A stretch of 64,000 nt of DNA from Oceanobacillus oncorhynchi (GTDB lineage Bacteria > Bacillota > Bacilli > Bacillales > Amphibacillaceae). Below the pieces are notes generated by a model, which saw only the letters and a program-made list of their open reading frames with translations, was not told the origin of the DNA and made no database searches. Shown here in pieces: positions 9,132 through 17,382 of this stretch; the stretch's first letter is position 1; every line of letters starts with the position of its first letter. The stretch spans positions 4,154,001 to 4,218,000 of the forward strand of contig NZ_CDGG01000001.1 in NCBI RefSeq assembly GCF_000821065.1, given 5' to 3'. Position numbers and translations under genes: made by a program.

Positions 9132-9647
9132 TTATTCCTCCTTATAACGCTTATCCTTGTTCTTAATTCTTTTTAAAATAATTCTTTCCATAAAACGGTT
9201 AATCTTTGTTATTTTTCCGTCTGTCTGCACTACAGGAATGACCAGTACAGTATAGAATCCGGCCATATTGCCTCCGAGGACATCCGTCATCACCTGGTCA
9301 CCGACGACTAAAATTTCTTCTTTTTTTAAATCCATTTGCTTTGCAACAGTCTTAAAAGCTCTGCTCAAAGGTTTTCTGGCACTAAAAACAAAGGGAGTTC
9401 CAAGCGGCTCCGAAAAAACGGTGACACGTTCTTGATTATTATTTGATATGATGGTTACTTTTATATCATTTTCTTCCATTGTTTTAAACCATGTAATCAC
9501 ATCAGGGGTTGCATCTTTCACATCCCATGCAACAAGCGTATTATCCAAATCCGTGATAATCCCCTTGATTCCCTTTTCTTTTAATTTCTCTGGTTTCAAG
9601 TCAAAAATTTGATCAATTTGCTCATCCGGCAAAAATTTAGAAAACAT
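9132..9647 (-). CDS. yqeG: HAD-type phosphatase YqeG
   Basis: 171 residues. Haloacid-dehalogenase fold: DLDNTLVAWD (about residue 35) carries the nucleophile, SNNN motif II, and GDQVMTDVLGGN motif IV. Related to phosphatidylglycerophosphatases of yeast and plants (Gep4 family); the substrate in Bacillus is not certain. The ATG at 9647 is seven bases behind GAGG; a GTG two codons upstream overlaps that site. First gene of the yqeG-yqeM cluster. Confidence 0.9.
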   Translation of the reverse strand: MFSKFLPDEQIDQIFDLKPEKLKEKGIKGIITDLDNTLVAWDVKDATPDVITWFKTMEENDIKVTIISNNNQERVTVFSEPLGTPFVFSARKPLSRAFKTVAKQMDLKKEEILVVGDQVMTDVLGGNMAGFYTVLVIPVVQTDGKITKINRFMERIILKRIKNKDKRYKEE

Positions 9648-9821
9648 ATACACACCTCAAGATTTCCAATAAATTAACATATTTGTTCCTTGCATACTAT
9701 AGTGCTTTACTTATACAAACATTGTTATTTAACTTAATCCGCATATACAAGATAAAGAAATTCTATCATCATTAGGCGAAAGGAATCCCAACCTCAAGCC
9801 AGGCTAACCCCGCAACGTCCA

Positions 9822-9890
9822 GGGGTTGCGATTACTCGTCCCATCGAAAACATTTGGGACTGCGATTACTCGTCCCATCGAAAACATTTG
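9822..9890 (-). repeat. Two tandem copies of the hairpin repeat (34-base period)
   Basis: A 34-base unit starting TGCGATTACTCGTCCC is repeated directly at 9827 and 9861. Each copy forms a stem around the loop TGCGATTACTC: weak arms GGGGT/GTCCC in the first, perfect TGGGAC/GTCCCA in the second. Both end in ATCGAAAACATTTG. Confidence 0.8.
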
Positions 9891-9950
9891 TACGTCGGAA
9901 TGCACAGAGTGAAGCCAAGCAGGTAGGAACTGAATCGTCTTTTTCCACAT

Positions 9951-9978
9951 TTGCGAACATAAGTTTGCATGGTATAAT
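9951..9978 (+). promoter_or_regulatory. SigA-type promoter overlapped by a LexA-like box
   Basis: TTGCGA (9951-9956), a 16-base spacer and TATAAT (9973-9978). The spacer holds the dyad GCGAAC-ATAA-GTTTGC; 9954-9967 agrees with the Bacillus LexA consensus CGAAC-RNRY-GTTYC except at two positions. It faces a segment with no coding sequence, so an SOS-controlled non-coding transcript is possible. Confidence 0.5.
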
Positions 9979-10098
9979 ATTTTTGAAAGATGTTCTTTGA
10001 AAACTAAACCAATAAAAGGTTGTGGCGAGAATCGTTGCTTTGTCACATAAAATGTTCAAGCCAAACATTTCAGCCAAGGCACATAAAGTGAAACTTTA

Positions 10099-10118
10099 TT
10101 CAGGGGGTTCTTTCCCCC
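10099..10118 (+). repeat. GC-rich hairpin in the non-coding segment
   Basis: CAGGGGG and CCCCCTG arms enclose a TTCTTT loop. There is no T-run behind it, so it is a structural element rather than a terminator. Confidence 0.6.
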
Positions 10119-10224
10119 TGGATATTAGTTGAACGAATCGGGCCGATACTGGCTGTTGGATCTCCTACTTAGAATTTTGAGTTCTCACCATTCTTAAAGT
10201 TGGATTCTTACAAAAGCCCTTCGA

Positions 10225-10247
10225 TGGGACGAGTAATCGCAGTCCCA
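10225..10247 (+). repeat. Hairpin repeat copy, opposite orientation to the 9.8-kb pair
   Basis: Perfect TGGGAC / GTCCCA arms around the loop GAGTAATCGCA, preceded by CTTCGA. With the 9822-9890 pair it brackets about 330 bases in inverted orientation. Confidence 0.8.
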
Positions 10248-10259
10248 GCCAGTTACACT

Positions 10260-10450
10260 GCTACAAACGTGTGAACCTCAAGCAGGCTGAAATGTAATCC
10301 CAAAGGCAGGTCCAATGGGATAGCGGGGTTGGATGTTTTCAGCACATCAATGTGTCAACTCCACTGGGGCTTAATCGTCATTTGTAAAGTCGATACCCCA
10401 GAAACCCCCACTTCAAATTTCAGATGAAATTAAGTGGCGGGAGTATTCAT
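10260..10450 (+). mobile_element. Possible remnant of an IS200/IS605-type (TnpB) right end
   Basis: The segment ends in a long hairpin (10405-10441): outer arms CCACTT / AAGTGG and inner arms AATTTCA / TGAAATT, with CCC and GGG beyond the outer arms, then GAGTATTCAT. Right ends of IS200/IS605-group elements, from which TnpB guide RNA is made, have this shape. No tnpA or tnpB coding trace is visible nearby, so if this reading is right only the end and guide-RNA scaffold remain. The resemblance is from memory of the family, not from a search. Confidence 0.35.
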
Positions 10451-10645
10451 GCTACATCACATTATACCTAATCCTACTACAACTGACTAGCGTTTCAAAG
10501 AATTATTGCCTCCATTAGGAATGTTCGCCTAATCGACAGCGATTTCCAATTTTTTCTTTTGTTGATCGGAAACTATGCAGCCTGATCCCTAAAAATACAT
10601 CTATCTCTAGAAAATCGTTCGACAAATTCTGATATTTTTCGATTT

Positions 10646-10744
10646 TGTGGATAACTTTATCAACATAAAAATGTTTTAATAACAACAGTAAGCAGGGTTA
10701 CCCACCTTCTTATACACAACTTATATACAACTATATGTAGATAA
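10646..10744. promoter_or_regulatory. Cluster of DnaA boxes upstream of sda
   Basis: A perfect box TGTGGATAA (minus orientation of TTATCCACA, 10646-10654), a match to the broader consensus TTATACACA (10710-10718), and one-mismatch boxes TTATCAACA (10657-10665) and TGTAGATAA (10736-10744), with TTATATACA at 10721-10729 weaker. In B. subtilis DnaA activates sda through such sites. Confidence 0.75.
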
Positions 10745-10755
10745 GTTATAGCTTG

Positions 10756-10778
10756 TTAACACAAGATACACGTGTTAA
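10756..10778. promoter_or_regulatory. Inverted repeat in the sda promoter region
   Basis: TTAACAC and GTGTTAA, perfect 7-bp arms nine bases apart, about 50 bases ahead of the sda start. It looks like an operator; the protein is unknown. Confidence 0.4.
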
Positions 10779-10825
10779 ATTATTATTAACTTAATAGAAA
10801 TGCTGACACTTGAGGAGGTTGTATT

Positions 10826-10966
10826 GTGGAAACATTATCGGACGAACTATTACTTGAATCATATTATAAAGCAATATCATTAAACTTAAGTCCTGATTTT
10901 CTTTCTTTGTTTGAGGAAGAAATCCATAAAAGATCTCTATCTCATAAAATTAAAGAATCTGTATAA
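10826..10966 (+). CDS. sda: Sporulation initiation inhibitor Sda
   Basis: 46 residues from a GTG start behind GAGGAGG (10812-10818). The sequence [18 protein letters not shown] followed by a second helix [16 protein letters not shown] matches the helical hairpin of Sda, which binds the histidine kinase KinA and stops the phosphorelay when replication is disturbed. Length equals that of B. subtilis Sda, and its place next to yqeG is the conserved one. DnaA boxes upstream support replication-linked control. Easily missed because of its size. Confidence 0.92.
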   Translation: METLSDELLLESYYKAISLNLSPDFLSLFEEEIHKRSLSHKIKESV

Positions 10967-10983
10967 TTTTGTCTTGTTTCCCA

Positions 10984-11013
10984 AACTTCAATTTAAAAAT
11001 TGAAGTTTTTTTT
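10984..11013 (+). terminator. Terminator after sda
   Basis: AACTTCAATTT and AAATTGAAGTT arms followed by a long T-run on the plus strand. Confidence 0.85.
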
Positions 11014-11227
11014 CGTTTTTTCCCTTGTTTCTTCCTATTTAAAATACAAGCTTTCCATCCTGATCATCACATTCTTTTTGTATGCATCCATCTTCTGAAT
11101 AGGTTATAATCAAATGTAGCACTCTAACTTTGTGCAAAAAAACCGTAAAGAGATGGAGAACAAATAGAAAGCATGGTATTCCCCCTTCATTATCACACCG
11201 AATAACCTTTATGTGCTCTGTAAAAAG

Positions 11228-11276
11228 AAAGCTTCCACCCCTATTTCTTATTCATAATAGGCAGGCTTTTTGTTTT
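11228..11276 (+). terminator. Weak terminator-like hairpin
   Basis: Outer arms AAAGC/GCTTT and inner arms CCTATT/AATAGG with unequal bulges, followed by TTTTTG. It could end a short transcript from the 11.1-kb region; no gene is seen ahead of it. Confidence 0.4.
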
Positions 11277-11293
11277 CAACATTAGAAATGAAC

Positions 11294-11351
11294 TTGAACA
11301 CTTTTAACTGAAGGAATATTTAAAGTATTTTATTTTGCTCTACAGTTAAAA
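11294..11351 (+). promoter_or_regulatory. Candidate mrp promoter spanned by a 9-bp inverted repeat
   Basis: TTGAAC (11294-11299), a 17-base spacer and TATTTA (11317-11322). A perfect inverted repeat TTTTAACTG (11302-11310) / CAGTTAAAA (11343-11351) brackets the -10 region, with 32 bases between the arms. It could be an operator or form a leader stem. Confidence 0.45.
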
Positions 11352-11386
11352 GGAATTCGCTATTTTTGTAAAAGGAGGAATTACTT

Positions 11387-13807
11387 TTGACGTTACTACA
11401 CTGGGCTGTTTTATCACCGTTTATCGCAGCCATACTTATTCCATTCTTGTATAAGTATTTAAAGAGAATACATACTGGCTGGTTTGTTTTGATTCTGCCT
11501 CTGGTACTATTCATTTATTTTCTATCTTTTATACCTAGAACATCATCTGGCGAAGCAATTTTAAATAATTTGGACTGGGTTCCTTCCCTCGGAATAAACT
11601 TCAACGTATATGTTGACGGTCTAAGTCTGCTCTTCGCATTATTGATTACAGGAATCGGAGCACTCGTTGTTCTCTACTCTATTTACTATTTGTCGAAACG
11701 AAAAGAAAAGTTAAACAATTTCTATGTCTATCTTTTAATGTTTATGGGTGCTATGTTAGGAGTCGTTCTTTCCGATAACTTAATTGTTATTTATGTTTTC
11801 TGGGAAGTAACAAGTATCGCTTCTTCATTATTAATCAGTTACTGGTATACGAGAGAAAAATCTATTTATGGTGCTCAAAAATCAATGTATATCACCGTTT
11901 TCGGCGGATTATCCATGCTCGCTGGTTTTTCTTTACTTTACGTTATTGCCGGCACATTCAGTATCAGGGAGCTGATAGCAAATGCGGACATTGTGATGGC
12001 GAGCGGATTATTTATCCCGGCAATGATTCTGGTTTTACTAGGCGCATTTACCAAGTCGGCTCAATTTCCATTCCACATCTGGCTTCCAGATGCAATGGAA
12101 GCGCCGACACCCGTCAGTGCTTATCTTCACTCTGCAACTATGGTAAAAGCAGGAATTTATCTTGTTGCCAGATTGACCGGGGTATTCGGAGGTGCACCAG
12201 AATGGTTCTGGATTATTACCATTGCCGGATTAGTTACCTTAACATGGGGCTCTATTTCAGCAGTACGGCAAAAGGATCTAAAAGGAATTCTGGCCTTTTC
12301 CACCATAAGTCAGCTCGGTTTAATCATGAGTTTACTTGGGACAGGCTCTGCTGCGTTCTATTTTCAGGATGGGGACAATGCGTTATACATGACCGCCATC
12401 TTAGCAGCGGTATTTCATCTGGTTAACCATGCAACCTTTAAAGGAAGTCTGTTTATGGCAGCCGGAATCGTTGACCATGAGACAGGTACAAGAGATATCC
12501 GTAAACTGGGCGGTTTAATGACCATTATGCCTATTACAGCAACCATTTCTCTTATTGGACTGGCTTCGATGGCAGGATTGCCTCCATTTAATGGTTTTTT
12601 AAGTAAAGAGATGTTTTTGACAGGGATGCTGAATGTGACGGAATACGGTATTTTCCATTTAGAAACATTTGGATTTATCATTCCGATTATTGCTTGGATT
12701 GCCAGCGTATTTACCTTCTTATATTGTATCCTGATGTTTTCAAAGACGTTTATGGGTAAATTCGATAGCAGTAAGCTAAAAGTACAACACGTGCATGAGG
12801 CTCCGATCGGTATGCTGATTAGCCCTATCATACTCGCTGTTCTTGTTGTTGTATTCGGGCTTTTCCCTAATCTGTTAGCGTACTCCATTATCGAGCCTGC
12901 TATGGCTGCTATCGCACCCGGCATTCTTTCTCCAGGAGAGTTTTTTGATGTACACATCACTCACTGGCATGGCTTTTTAGCACCAGAGTTATGGATGACA
13001 ATCGGTGTGGTAGTATTGGGTGTCATCTTATTTATGACCTTTAAAAAATGGGAAAATACCGCATTCTACCGCGGGGAACGTGATTTGTTCAACTACGCCT
13101 ATGATTATGGATATGACGGCTTAGTAAAAGGGTCTCAATGGCTAACACGTATCCAGATGACAGGCAGGTTAAGAGATTACTTCATCTATATGTGTACATT
13201 TATCATATTGATAATGGCCTATACGATGTACCGTTATAATTTACCGGCGATCCAATCGCTTGATTTATCACCGGTGCCAATTTACGTATGGTTTGTCATT
13301 GCAGTATTTATCGGGTCTGTTATTGTTATTCCGTTTATTAATAATCGGGTAGCATTAATTATTGCAACAAGTGTCAGCGGCTTTATCGTAGCTCTATTGT
13401 TTGTTCTGTTCCGAGCTCCGGATTTAGCATTGACGCAGCTGCTTATCGAAACCGTATCCGTTATTTTGTTTATGCTTGTCTTTTATCACTTGCCGAAATT
13501 GAAGAAGGTAAAAACACCTCCAAAATTGAAGGCTGTTAAATTAATCATTTCCATTGGATTTGGGCTGATAATTACACTTGGTTCCCTGTCTGCATTTTCA
13601 TTGGGACAAGAGGCAAATTATTCTTCGATTTCCGAGTACTATACTGAAAATGCCAAGGAAGAAGCTGGAGGATATAACATCGTAAATGTTATCCTGGTGG
13701 ATTTCCGTGGTCTTGATACCATGCTGGAAGTGCTTGTTGTCGCTTTAGCGGTATTAACCGTTGTCAGTTTAATACGATTACGTTTTAAAGGAAGTGAGGA
13801 CGTATGA
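11387..13807 (+). CDS. mrpA: Na+/H+ antiporter subunit MrpA
   Basis: 806 residues, normal for MrpA. A polytopic membrane protein related to NuoL of complex I, with the proton-antiporter core (about residues 125-420; ESTSIASSLL-like helix, FTKSAQFPFHIWLPDAMEAPTPVSAYLHSATMVKAG region near 220-260) and the extra C-terminal helices that carry an MrpB-like part. The Mrp complex exports Na+ in exchange for H+, important for salt and alkali tolerance. TTG start behind AAAGGAGGAA. First gene of a seven-gene operon with every gene overlapping or nearly so. Confidence 0.96.
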   Translation: MTLLHWAVLSPFIAAILIPFLYKYLKRIHTGWFVLILPLVLFIYFLSFIPRTSSGEAILNNLDWVPSLGINFNVYVDGLSLLFALLITGIGALVVLYSIYYLSKRKEKLNNFYVYLLMFMGAMLGVVLSDNLIVIYVFWEVTSIASSLLISYWYTREKSIYGAQKSMYITVFGGLSMLAGFSLLYVIAGTFSIRELIANADIVMASGLFIPAMILVLLGAFTKSAQFPFHIWLPDAMEAPTPVSAYLHSATMVKAGIYLVARLTGVFGGAPEWFWIITIAGLVTLTWGSISAVRQKDLKGILAFSTISQLGLIMSLLGTGSAAFYFQDGDNALYMTAILAAVFHLVNHATFKGSLFMAAGIVDHETGTRDIRKLGGLMTIMPITATISLIGLASMAGLPPFNGFLSKEMFLTGMLNVTEYGIFHLETFGFIIPIIAWIASVFTFLYCILMFSKTFMGKFDSSKLKVQHVHEAPIGMLISPIILAVLVVVFGLFPNLLAYSIIEPAMAAIAPGILSPGEFFDVHITHWHGFLAPELWMTIGVVVLGVILFMTFKKWENTAFYRGERDLFNYAYDYGYDGLVKGSQWLTRIQMTGRLRDYFIYMCTFIILIMAYTMYRYNLPAIQSLDLSPVPIYVWFVIAVFIGSVIVIPFINNRVALIIATSVSGFIVALLFVLFRAPDLALTQLLIETVSVILFMLVFYHLPKLKKVKTPPKLKAVKLIISIGFGLIITLGSLSAFSLGQEANYSSISEYYTENAKEEAGGYNIVNVILVDFRGLDTMLEVLVVALAVLTVVSLIRLRFKGSEDV

Positions 13808-14235
13808 TGAAAAAACCAAATAATATGATGCTGCAGACATTGACCAGACTCATTATTTTGATTGTCCTCTCCTTCTCTATCTATTTACTGCTCGCAGGTC
13901 ATAACAGCCCTGGCGGAGGATTTATTGGAGGTCTAATGACTGCAAGTGCCATTCTTATTTTGTACCTCTCATTTGGCTTAAATTCCATTAAGAAGGTCAT
14001 TCGATTAGATTATATAAAAATAATCGGCATCGGGTTACTTTTTGCCAGTGTAACAGGTGTGGTCTCTATGGTTTTTGGTTTTCCTTATCTAAAACAATTC
14101 TTTGACTATTTTAGACTGCCAATCCTGGGAGAGGTTGAATTGACCACCGCACTGCCTTTTGATTTAGGTGTTTACTTTGTTGTACTGGCCAGTGCACTTG
14201 CAATTATTCTGACGATTGCGGAGGATGATAAATAA
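13804..14235 (+). CDS. mrpB: Na+/H+ antiporter subunit MrpB
   Basis: 143 residues with about four membrane helices. NSPGGGFIGGLMTASAIL (about residues 34-51) is the conserved MrpB signature. Required for assembly and activity of the Mrp complex. Overlaps mrpA by four bases and mrpC by one. Confidence 0.95.
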   Translation: MMKKPNNMMLQTLTRLIILIVLSFSIYLLLAGHNSPGGGFIGGLMTASAILILYLSFGLNSIKKVIRLDYIKIIGIGLLFASVTGVVSMVFGFPYLKQFFDYFRLPILGEVELTTALPFDLGVYFVVLASALAIILTIAEDDK

Positions 14236-14573
14236 TGGAACTATTAATGTCAATTGTCATAGGAATTGTTTTTAGCGTAACGATTTATCTGTTTATGTCT
14301 AAAGACCTGCTCCGCGTTGTTGCAGCTACATTATTACTTTCTCACGCCGTGCATCTTTTATTATTAACGATGTCCGGTCTGCAGCGCGGCGCTGCTCCTG
14401 TTTTAAGTTTTGATGCAGAAGCATATACAGATCCGCTGCCTCAGGCGCTGGTACTGACAGCCATCGTTATCGCTTTTGCTGTTACTGCTTTATTGTTAGT
14501 TATGTCTTATCGGACATATAAAGTGCATAAAACAGACGATTTAGAAGAATTAAGGGGTTCTGCTGATGAGTAA
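14235..14573 (+). CDS. mrpC: Na+/H+ antiporter subunit MrpC
   Basis: 112 residues, three membrane helices, related to NuoK. The LLSHAVHLLLLTMSG segment and TDPLPQALVLTAIVIAFAVTAL (split here by loop residues) are family features. Overlaps mrpD by eight bases. Confidence 0.95.
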   Translation: MELLMSIVIGIVFSVTIYLFMSKDLLRVVAATLLLSHAVHLLLLTMSGLQRGAAPVLSFDAEAYTDPLPQALVLTAIVIAFAVTALLLVMSYRTYKVHKTDDLEELRGSADE

Positions 14574-16050
14574 TGTAATTATTCTGCCGGTTATTATACC
14601 TTTCATAATCGGCGCTATACTTATACTTTTATACAAACGACACACGATACAGCGTGTGATAAGCGGAATTACAATGCTTGCTTTACTGGCACTTTCCGTT
14701 TATTTAGCAATTTATGTATACCAGCACGGAACGCTTGTATTGGAAGTCGGCGACTGGGAGGCACCTTTTGGAATTGTTATCGTTGCAGATTTACTTTCAA
14801 CACTGATGCTGCTTTTATCTACTTTAGTAGGTACCGTTTGTCTGTTCTTTGCTTTCCAGACAATCGCCAGAGACCGTGAAAAGCAGTTTTTCTACCCGCT
14901 TTATCTTTTCTTAATGATTGGGGTCAACGGTTCTTTTTTAACAGGCGATTTATTTAATCTATTTGTGTTCTTTGAAGTAATGTTGATTGCCTCTTATGGA
15001 TTGATTGTTCATGGAGGGACAGGCTATCAGTTAAGAGAGTCCTTTAAGTATGTAATTATCAACATTTTTGCATCCGCCCTCTTTATTGTAGGGATAGCAT
15101 GGATTTATTCTATTACCGGAACAATGAATATGGCGCATATCGCCCAGCGTGTTTCGGAATTAGACCAGACTGGCGCACTCAATATAGTAGCTATTATGCT
15201 GTTTATTGTTTTTGCTTCTAAAGGAGCCTTATTCCCGCTTTATTTTTGGCTTCCGAAGTCCTATTACGGTCCTCCTGCTGCTATAGCAGCCTTATTTGGG
15301 GGTCTGTTGACCAAAGTAGGTATTTATGCGATTATCCGTACATTTACTGTAATTTTCAATCATGATACAGGCTTTACGCACAAAGGATTAATTGTTACGG
15401 TTGCCGGTTTTACCATGTTATTCGGAGTTCTTGGAGCTGTATCGCAATTTGATTTCAAGCGTATTCTCTCCTATCATATTATCAGCCAGGTCGGCTATAT
15501 GGTGATGGGTCTTGGTATCTTCACTCCTTTAGCTGTTGCCGGTGCCATTTACTATATTGCGCATCACATGATTGTAAAAACAGCACTTTTCTTATTTGCT
15601 GGAGCAACACAGAAAATTACGGGAACAACTGATTTAAAGAAAATGGGCGGATTGATTGGAACCCATCCTTGGCTTGCCTGGCTGTTCTTTATCACTGCCA
15701 TTTCCTTAGCAGGTATTCCGCCGTTAAGCGGGTTCTTTAGTAAGTTCCCGATAATATTAGCGGGCTTTGAGGAACAACAGTATGTCATTTCTGCGGTAGC
15801 GCTCCTGGTTGGGCTTCTGACCTTATTTTCTATGATGAAAATTTTCAGTTACGCTTTTTGGGGCAAGCAGAAGCATACAGCGGCACAAGCAAAGATTCCC
15901 GTAGGAAAACTGTTACTGCCGATCTTACCGCTTGTTGCACTTACCATTATTTTAGGATTTGCAGCGGAACCAATTTTCACCTATTCGATGGAAGTTGCAG
16001 AAGATATTATGAATCCTACAAATTATATTGAATCTGTGCTGAAGGAGTAG
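14566..16050 (+). CDS. mrpD: Na+/H+ antiporter subunit MrpD
   Basis: 494 residues, NuoN/NuoM-like antiporter module with about 14 helices. The conserved Glu lies in LFNLFVFFEVMLIASYG (about residue 137), and a Lys in SKGALFPLYFWLPKSY (about 219). Works with MrpA as one of the two ion-translocating subunits. Length typical. Confidence 0.95.
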   Translation: MSNVIILPVIIPFIIGAILILLYKRHTIQRVISGITMLALLALSVYLAIYVYQHGTLVLEVGDWEAPFGIVIVADLLSTLMLLLSTLVGTVCLFFAFQTIARDREKQFFYPLYLFLMIGVNGSFLTGDLFNLFVFFEVMLIASYGLIVHGGTGYQLRESFKYVIINIFASALFIVGIAWIYSITGTMNMAHIAQRVSELDQTGALNIVAIMLFIVFASKGALFPLYFWLPKSYYGPPAAIAALFGGLLTKVGIYAIIRTFTVIFNHDTGFTHKGLIVTVAGFTMLFGVLGAVSQFDFKRILSYHIISQVGYMVMGLGIFTPLAVAGAIYYIAHHMIVKTALFLFAGATQKITGTTDLKKMGGLIGTHPWLAWLFFITAISLAGIPPLSGFFSKFPIILAGFEEQQYVISAVALLVGLLTLFSMMKIFSYAFWGKQKHTAAQAKIPVGKLLLPILPLVALTIILGFAAEPIFTYSMEVAEDIMNPTNYIESVLKE

Positions 16051-16055
16051 TTGCT

Positions 16056-16532
16056 ATGCCTTTTCAAATATTAATAAACGTTTTGCTCGCGATACTCTGG
16101 ATGTTTTTACAAAATGAGTATACATTCGTAAGTTTTCTTTGCGGTTATTTCATTGGGATTTTAATTTTAATTGTTATACGACGTTTCTTAAAGTTTGATT
16201 TTTATTTAAAAAAAGTCTGGGCGATTATGAAATTAATTTATTTGTTTATGATTGAATTAATCAAAGCAAATATTGATGTTGTAAAAGTAGTGCTTAATCC
16301 GAAGCAAGATCATCAGCCTGGAATTGTTGCTGTCAGAACACGTTTAGAATCAGACTTTGAAATCTCTATCCTGGCAGCATTGATCACCTTGACTCCTGGA
16401 ACGATTTCCATGGATTTCTCAGATGACAGCAAAACCATTTATGTACATTCAATCGATGTGCCAGATAAAGAAGTTATGATCAAGGATATCCAGGACTCTT
16501 TTGAAAAAGCAATCATGGAGGTGACGAAATAA
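16056..16532 (+). CDS. mrpE: Na+/H+ antiporter subunit MrpE
   Basis: 158 residues with two N-terminal membrane helices and a soluble C-terminal domain containing LITLTPGTISMDFSDD (about residue 110), the MrpE signature. Starts five bases after mrpD and ends overlapping mrpF by one base. Confidence 0.95.
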   Translation: MPFQILINVLLAILWMFLQNEYTFVSFLCGYFIGILILIVIRRFLKFDFYLKKVWAIMKLIYLFMIELIKANIDVVKVVLNPKQDHQPGIVAVRTRLESDFEISILAALITLTPGTISMDFSDDSKTIYVHSIDVPDKEVMIKDIQDSFEKAIMEVTK

Positions 16533-16810
16533 TGTTTGATACAATTTTGATTGTTGCATTGAGTGCACTTTCCGTCGCCCTCGTTTTATTGTTTATCCGT
16601 GTTATGATTGGTCCGTCTACACAGGATAGAATTCTGGCGTTGGATGCTATTGGTGTTCTGCTTGTCGGTTTTATCGGGATACTGATGATTTTACAAGACA
16701 CATCCGTGTTCTCTGACATTGTTCTCGTACTTACTATTTTGGGTTTTGTCGGGACCTTGACCCTTTCAAAATTCCTGGAAAGAGGTGTTGTCATTGACCG
16801 CGATGATTGA
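16532..16810 (+). CDS. mrpF: Na+/H+ antiporter subunit MrpF
   Basis: 92 residues, three membrane helices, with RVMIGPSTQDRILALDAIG (about residues 23-41), diagnostic for MrpF. Overlaps the mrpG start. Confidence 0.95.
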   Translation: MFDTILIVALSALSVALVLLFIRVMIGPSTQDRILALDAIGVLLVGFIGILMILQDTSVFSDIVLVLTILGFVGTLTLSKFLERGVVIDRDD

Positions 16811-17153
16811 AACAATTGTAACTGTCTTTGTTGTCATTGGTGTATTTTTTGCCGTAGTGAGCGCCATCGGTATACTCCGGCTAAAGGATGTCTACAGTCG
16901 TGCACATGCTTCCGGTAAAAGTGCGACGTTAGGTGTTATTTTTATTATGCTGGCTGTATTTATCCACTTTTTAACCCAGGGCGAAATGAACGCAAAAATA
17001 TTATTAGCTATTCTGTTCTTATTCCTGACAGCTCCGGTAGCCAGTCTGATGGTTACAAGATCAGCTTACCGGAATGGAGTAAAACTCGATAAAAATACAA
17101 TAACCGATGATTTAAAAGAAATGTACGATACAGATCAAAACCAATCAAATTAA
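16794..17153 (+). CDS. mrpG: Na+/H+ antiporter subunit MrpG
   Basis: 119 residues, three membrane helices, with RLKDVYSRAHASGKSATLG (about residues 30-48), the MrpG signature. I start at TTG 16794 (reading MTAMIETIV), which matches the usual MrpG N-terminus and has GAGGTG six bases upstream. A GTG nine bases earlier overlaps that site. Last gene of the operon, followed by a strong terminator. Confidence 0.93.
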   Translation: MTAMIETIVTVFVVIGVFFAVVSAIGILRLKDVYSRAHASGKSATLGVIFIMLAVFIHFLTQGEMNAKILLAILFLFLTAPVASLMVTRSAYRNGVKLDKNTITDDLKEMYDTDQNQSN

Positions 17154-17160
17154 ATGAAAT

Positions 17161-17206
17161 AAAAGCTCCGATTTCTCCTGTTATCAAGAGAAATTGGAGC
17201 TTTTTA
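17161..17206 (+). terminator. Terminator of the mrp operon
   Basis: AAAGCTCC and GGAGCTTT arms extended by ATTTCTC / GAGAAAT, followed by TTTTTATAT. A weaker T-tailed hairpin (17243-17270) follows. Confidence 0.9.
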
Positions 17207-17382
17207 TATAGATCGTTCCCTTATAAAAATCCCGAATTGGCGAGGAAAATAAAATTATTTTCTCCTTTTTAGCTTTTCCATTCTGTATGGACAGACACGT
17301 TTTTCTTCTTCCACACATAAGAATAGGCTATAGGCAATTACCTAGAAGGTTGAAAGATGCTTACTCTTGGAGGTGATGGGAT

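Larger units (their letters stand above)
9648..10825. other. Long non-coding region between yqeG and sda
   Basis: Nearly 1.2 kb without a convincing reading frame. In order: the yqeG 5' region; two tandem hairpin repeats (9822-9890); a LexA-like operator with a SigA-type promoter facing right (9951-9978); a GC hairpin (10099-10118); an inverted hairpin-repeat copy (10225-10247); a segment ending in a large hairpin like the right end of TnpB-type elements (10405-10441); and a DnaA-box cluster (10646-10744) in front of sda. Short open frames here contain the repeat and lack ribosome sites. Confidence 0.7.
10967..11386. other. Intergenic region sda-mrpA
   Basis: 420 bases. It holds the sda terminator, then about 210 bases (11014-11227) in which I see no gene and only a lone TATAAT at 11106-11111, a second terminator-like hairpin, and the mrp promoter region. 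Confidence 0.6.

Noticed and set aside
9822..9890. CRISPR-like mini array
   Set aside because: The two 34-base units are directly adjacent with no spacer between them, and no cas genes are near.
9993..10005. TTCTTTGAAAACT resembling the spacer of rRNA operons
   Set aside because: No 16S, 23S or tRNA sequence lies nearby; the motif alone is too short.
9804..10077. Two minus-strand reading frames of about 80 codons
   Set aside because: They too are made of the repeat (DGTSNRSP phrase) plus non-coding sequence, with no ribosome site.
9771..10535. ATTAGGCGAA and TTCGCCTAAT as terminal inverted repeats of one large element
   Set aside because: A 10-base inverted match within about 1 kb is expected by chance about half the time; no target duplication was seen.
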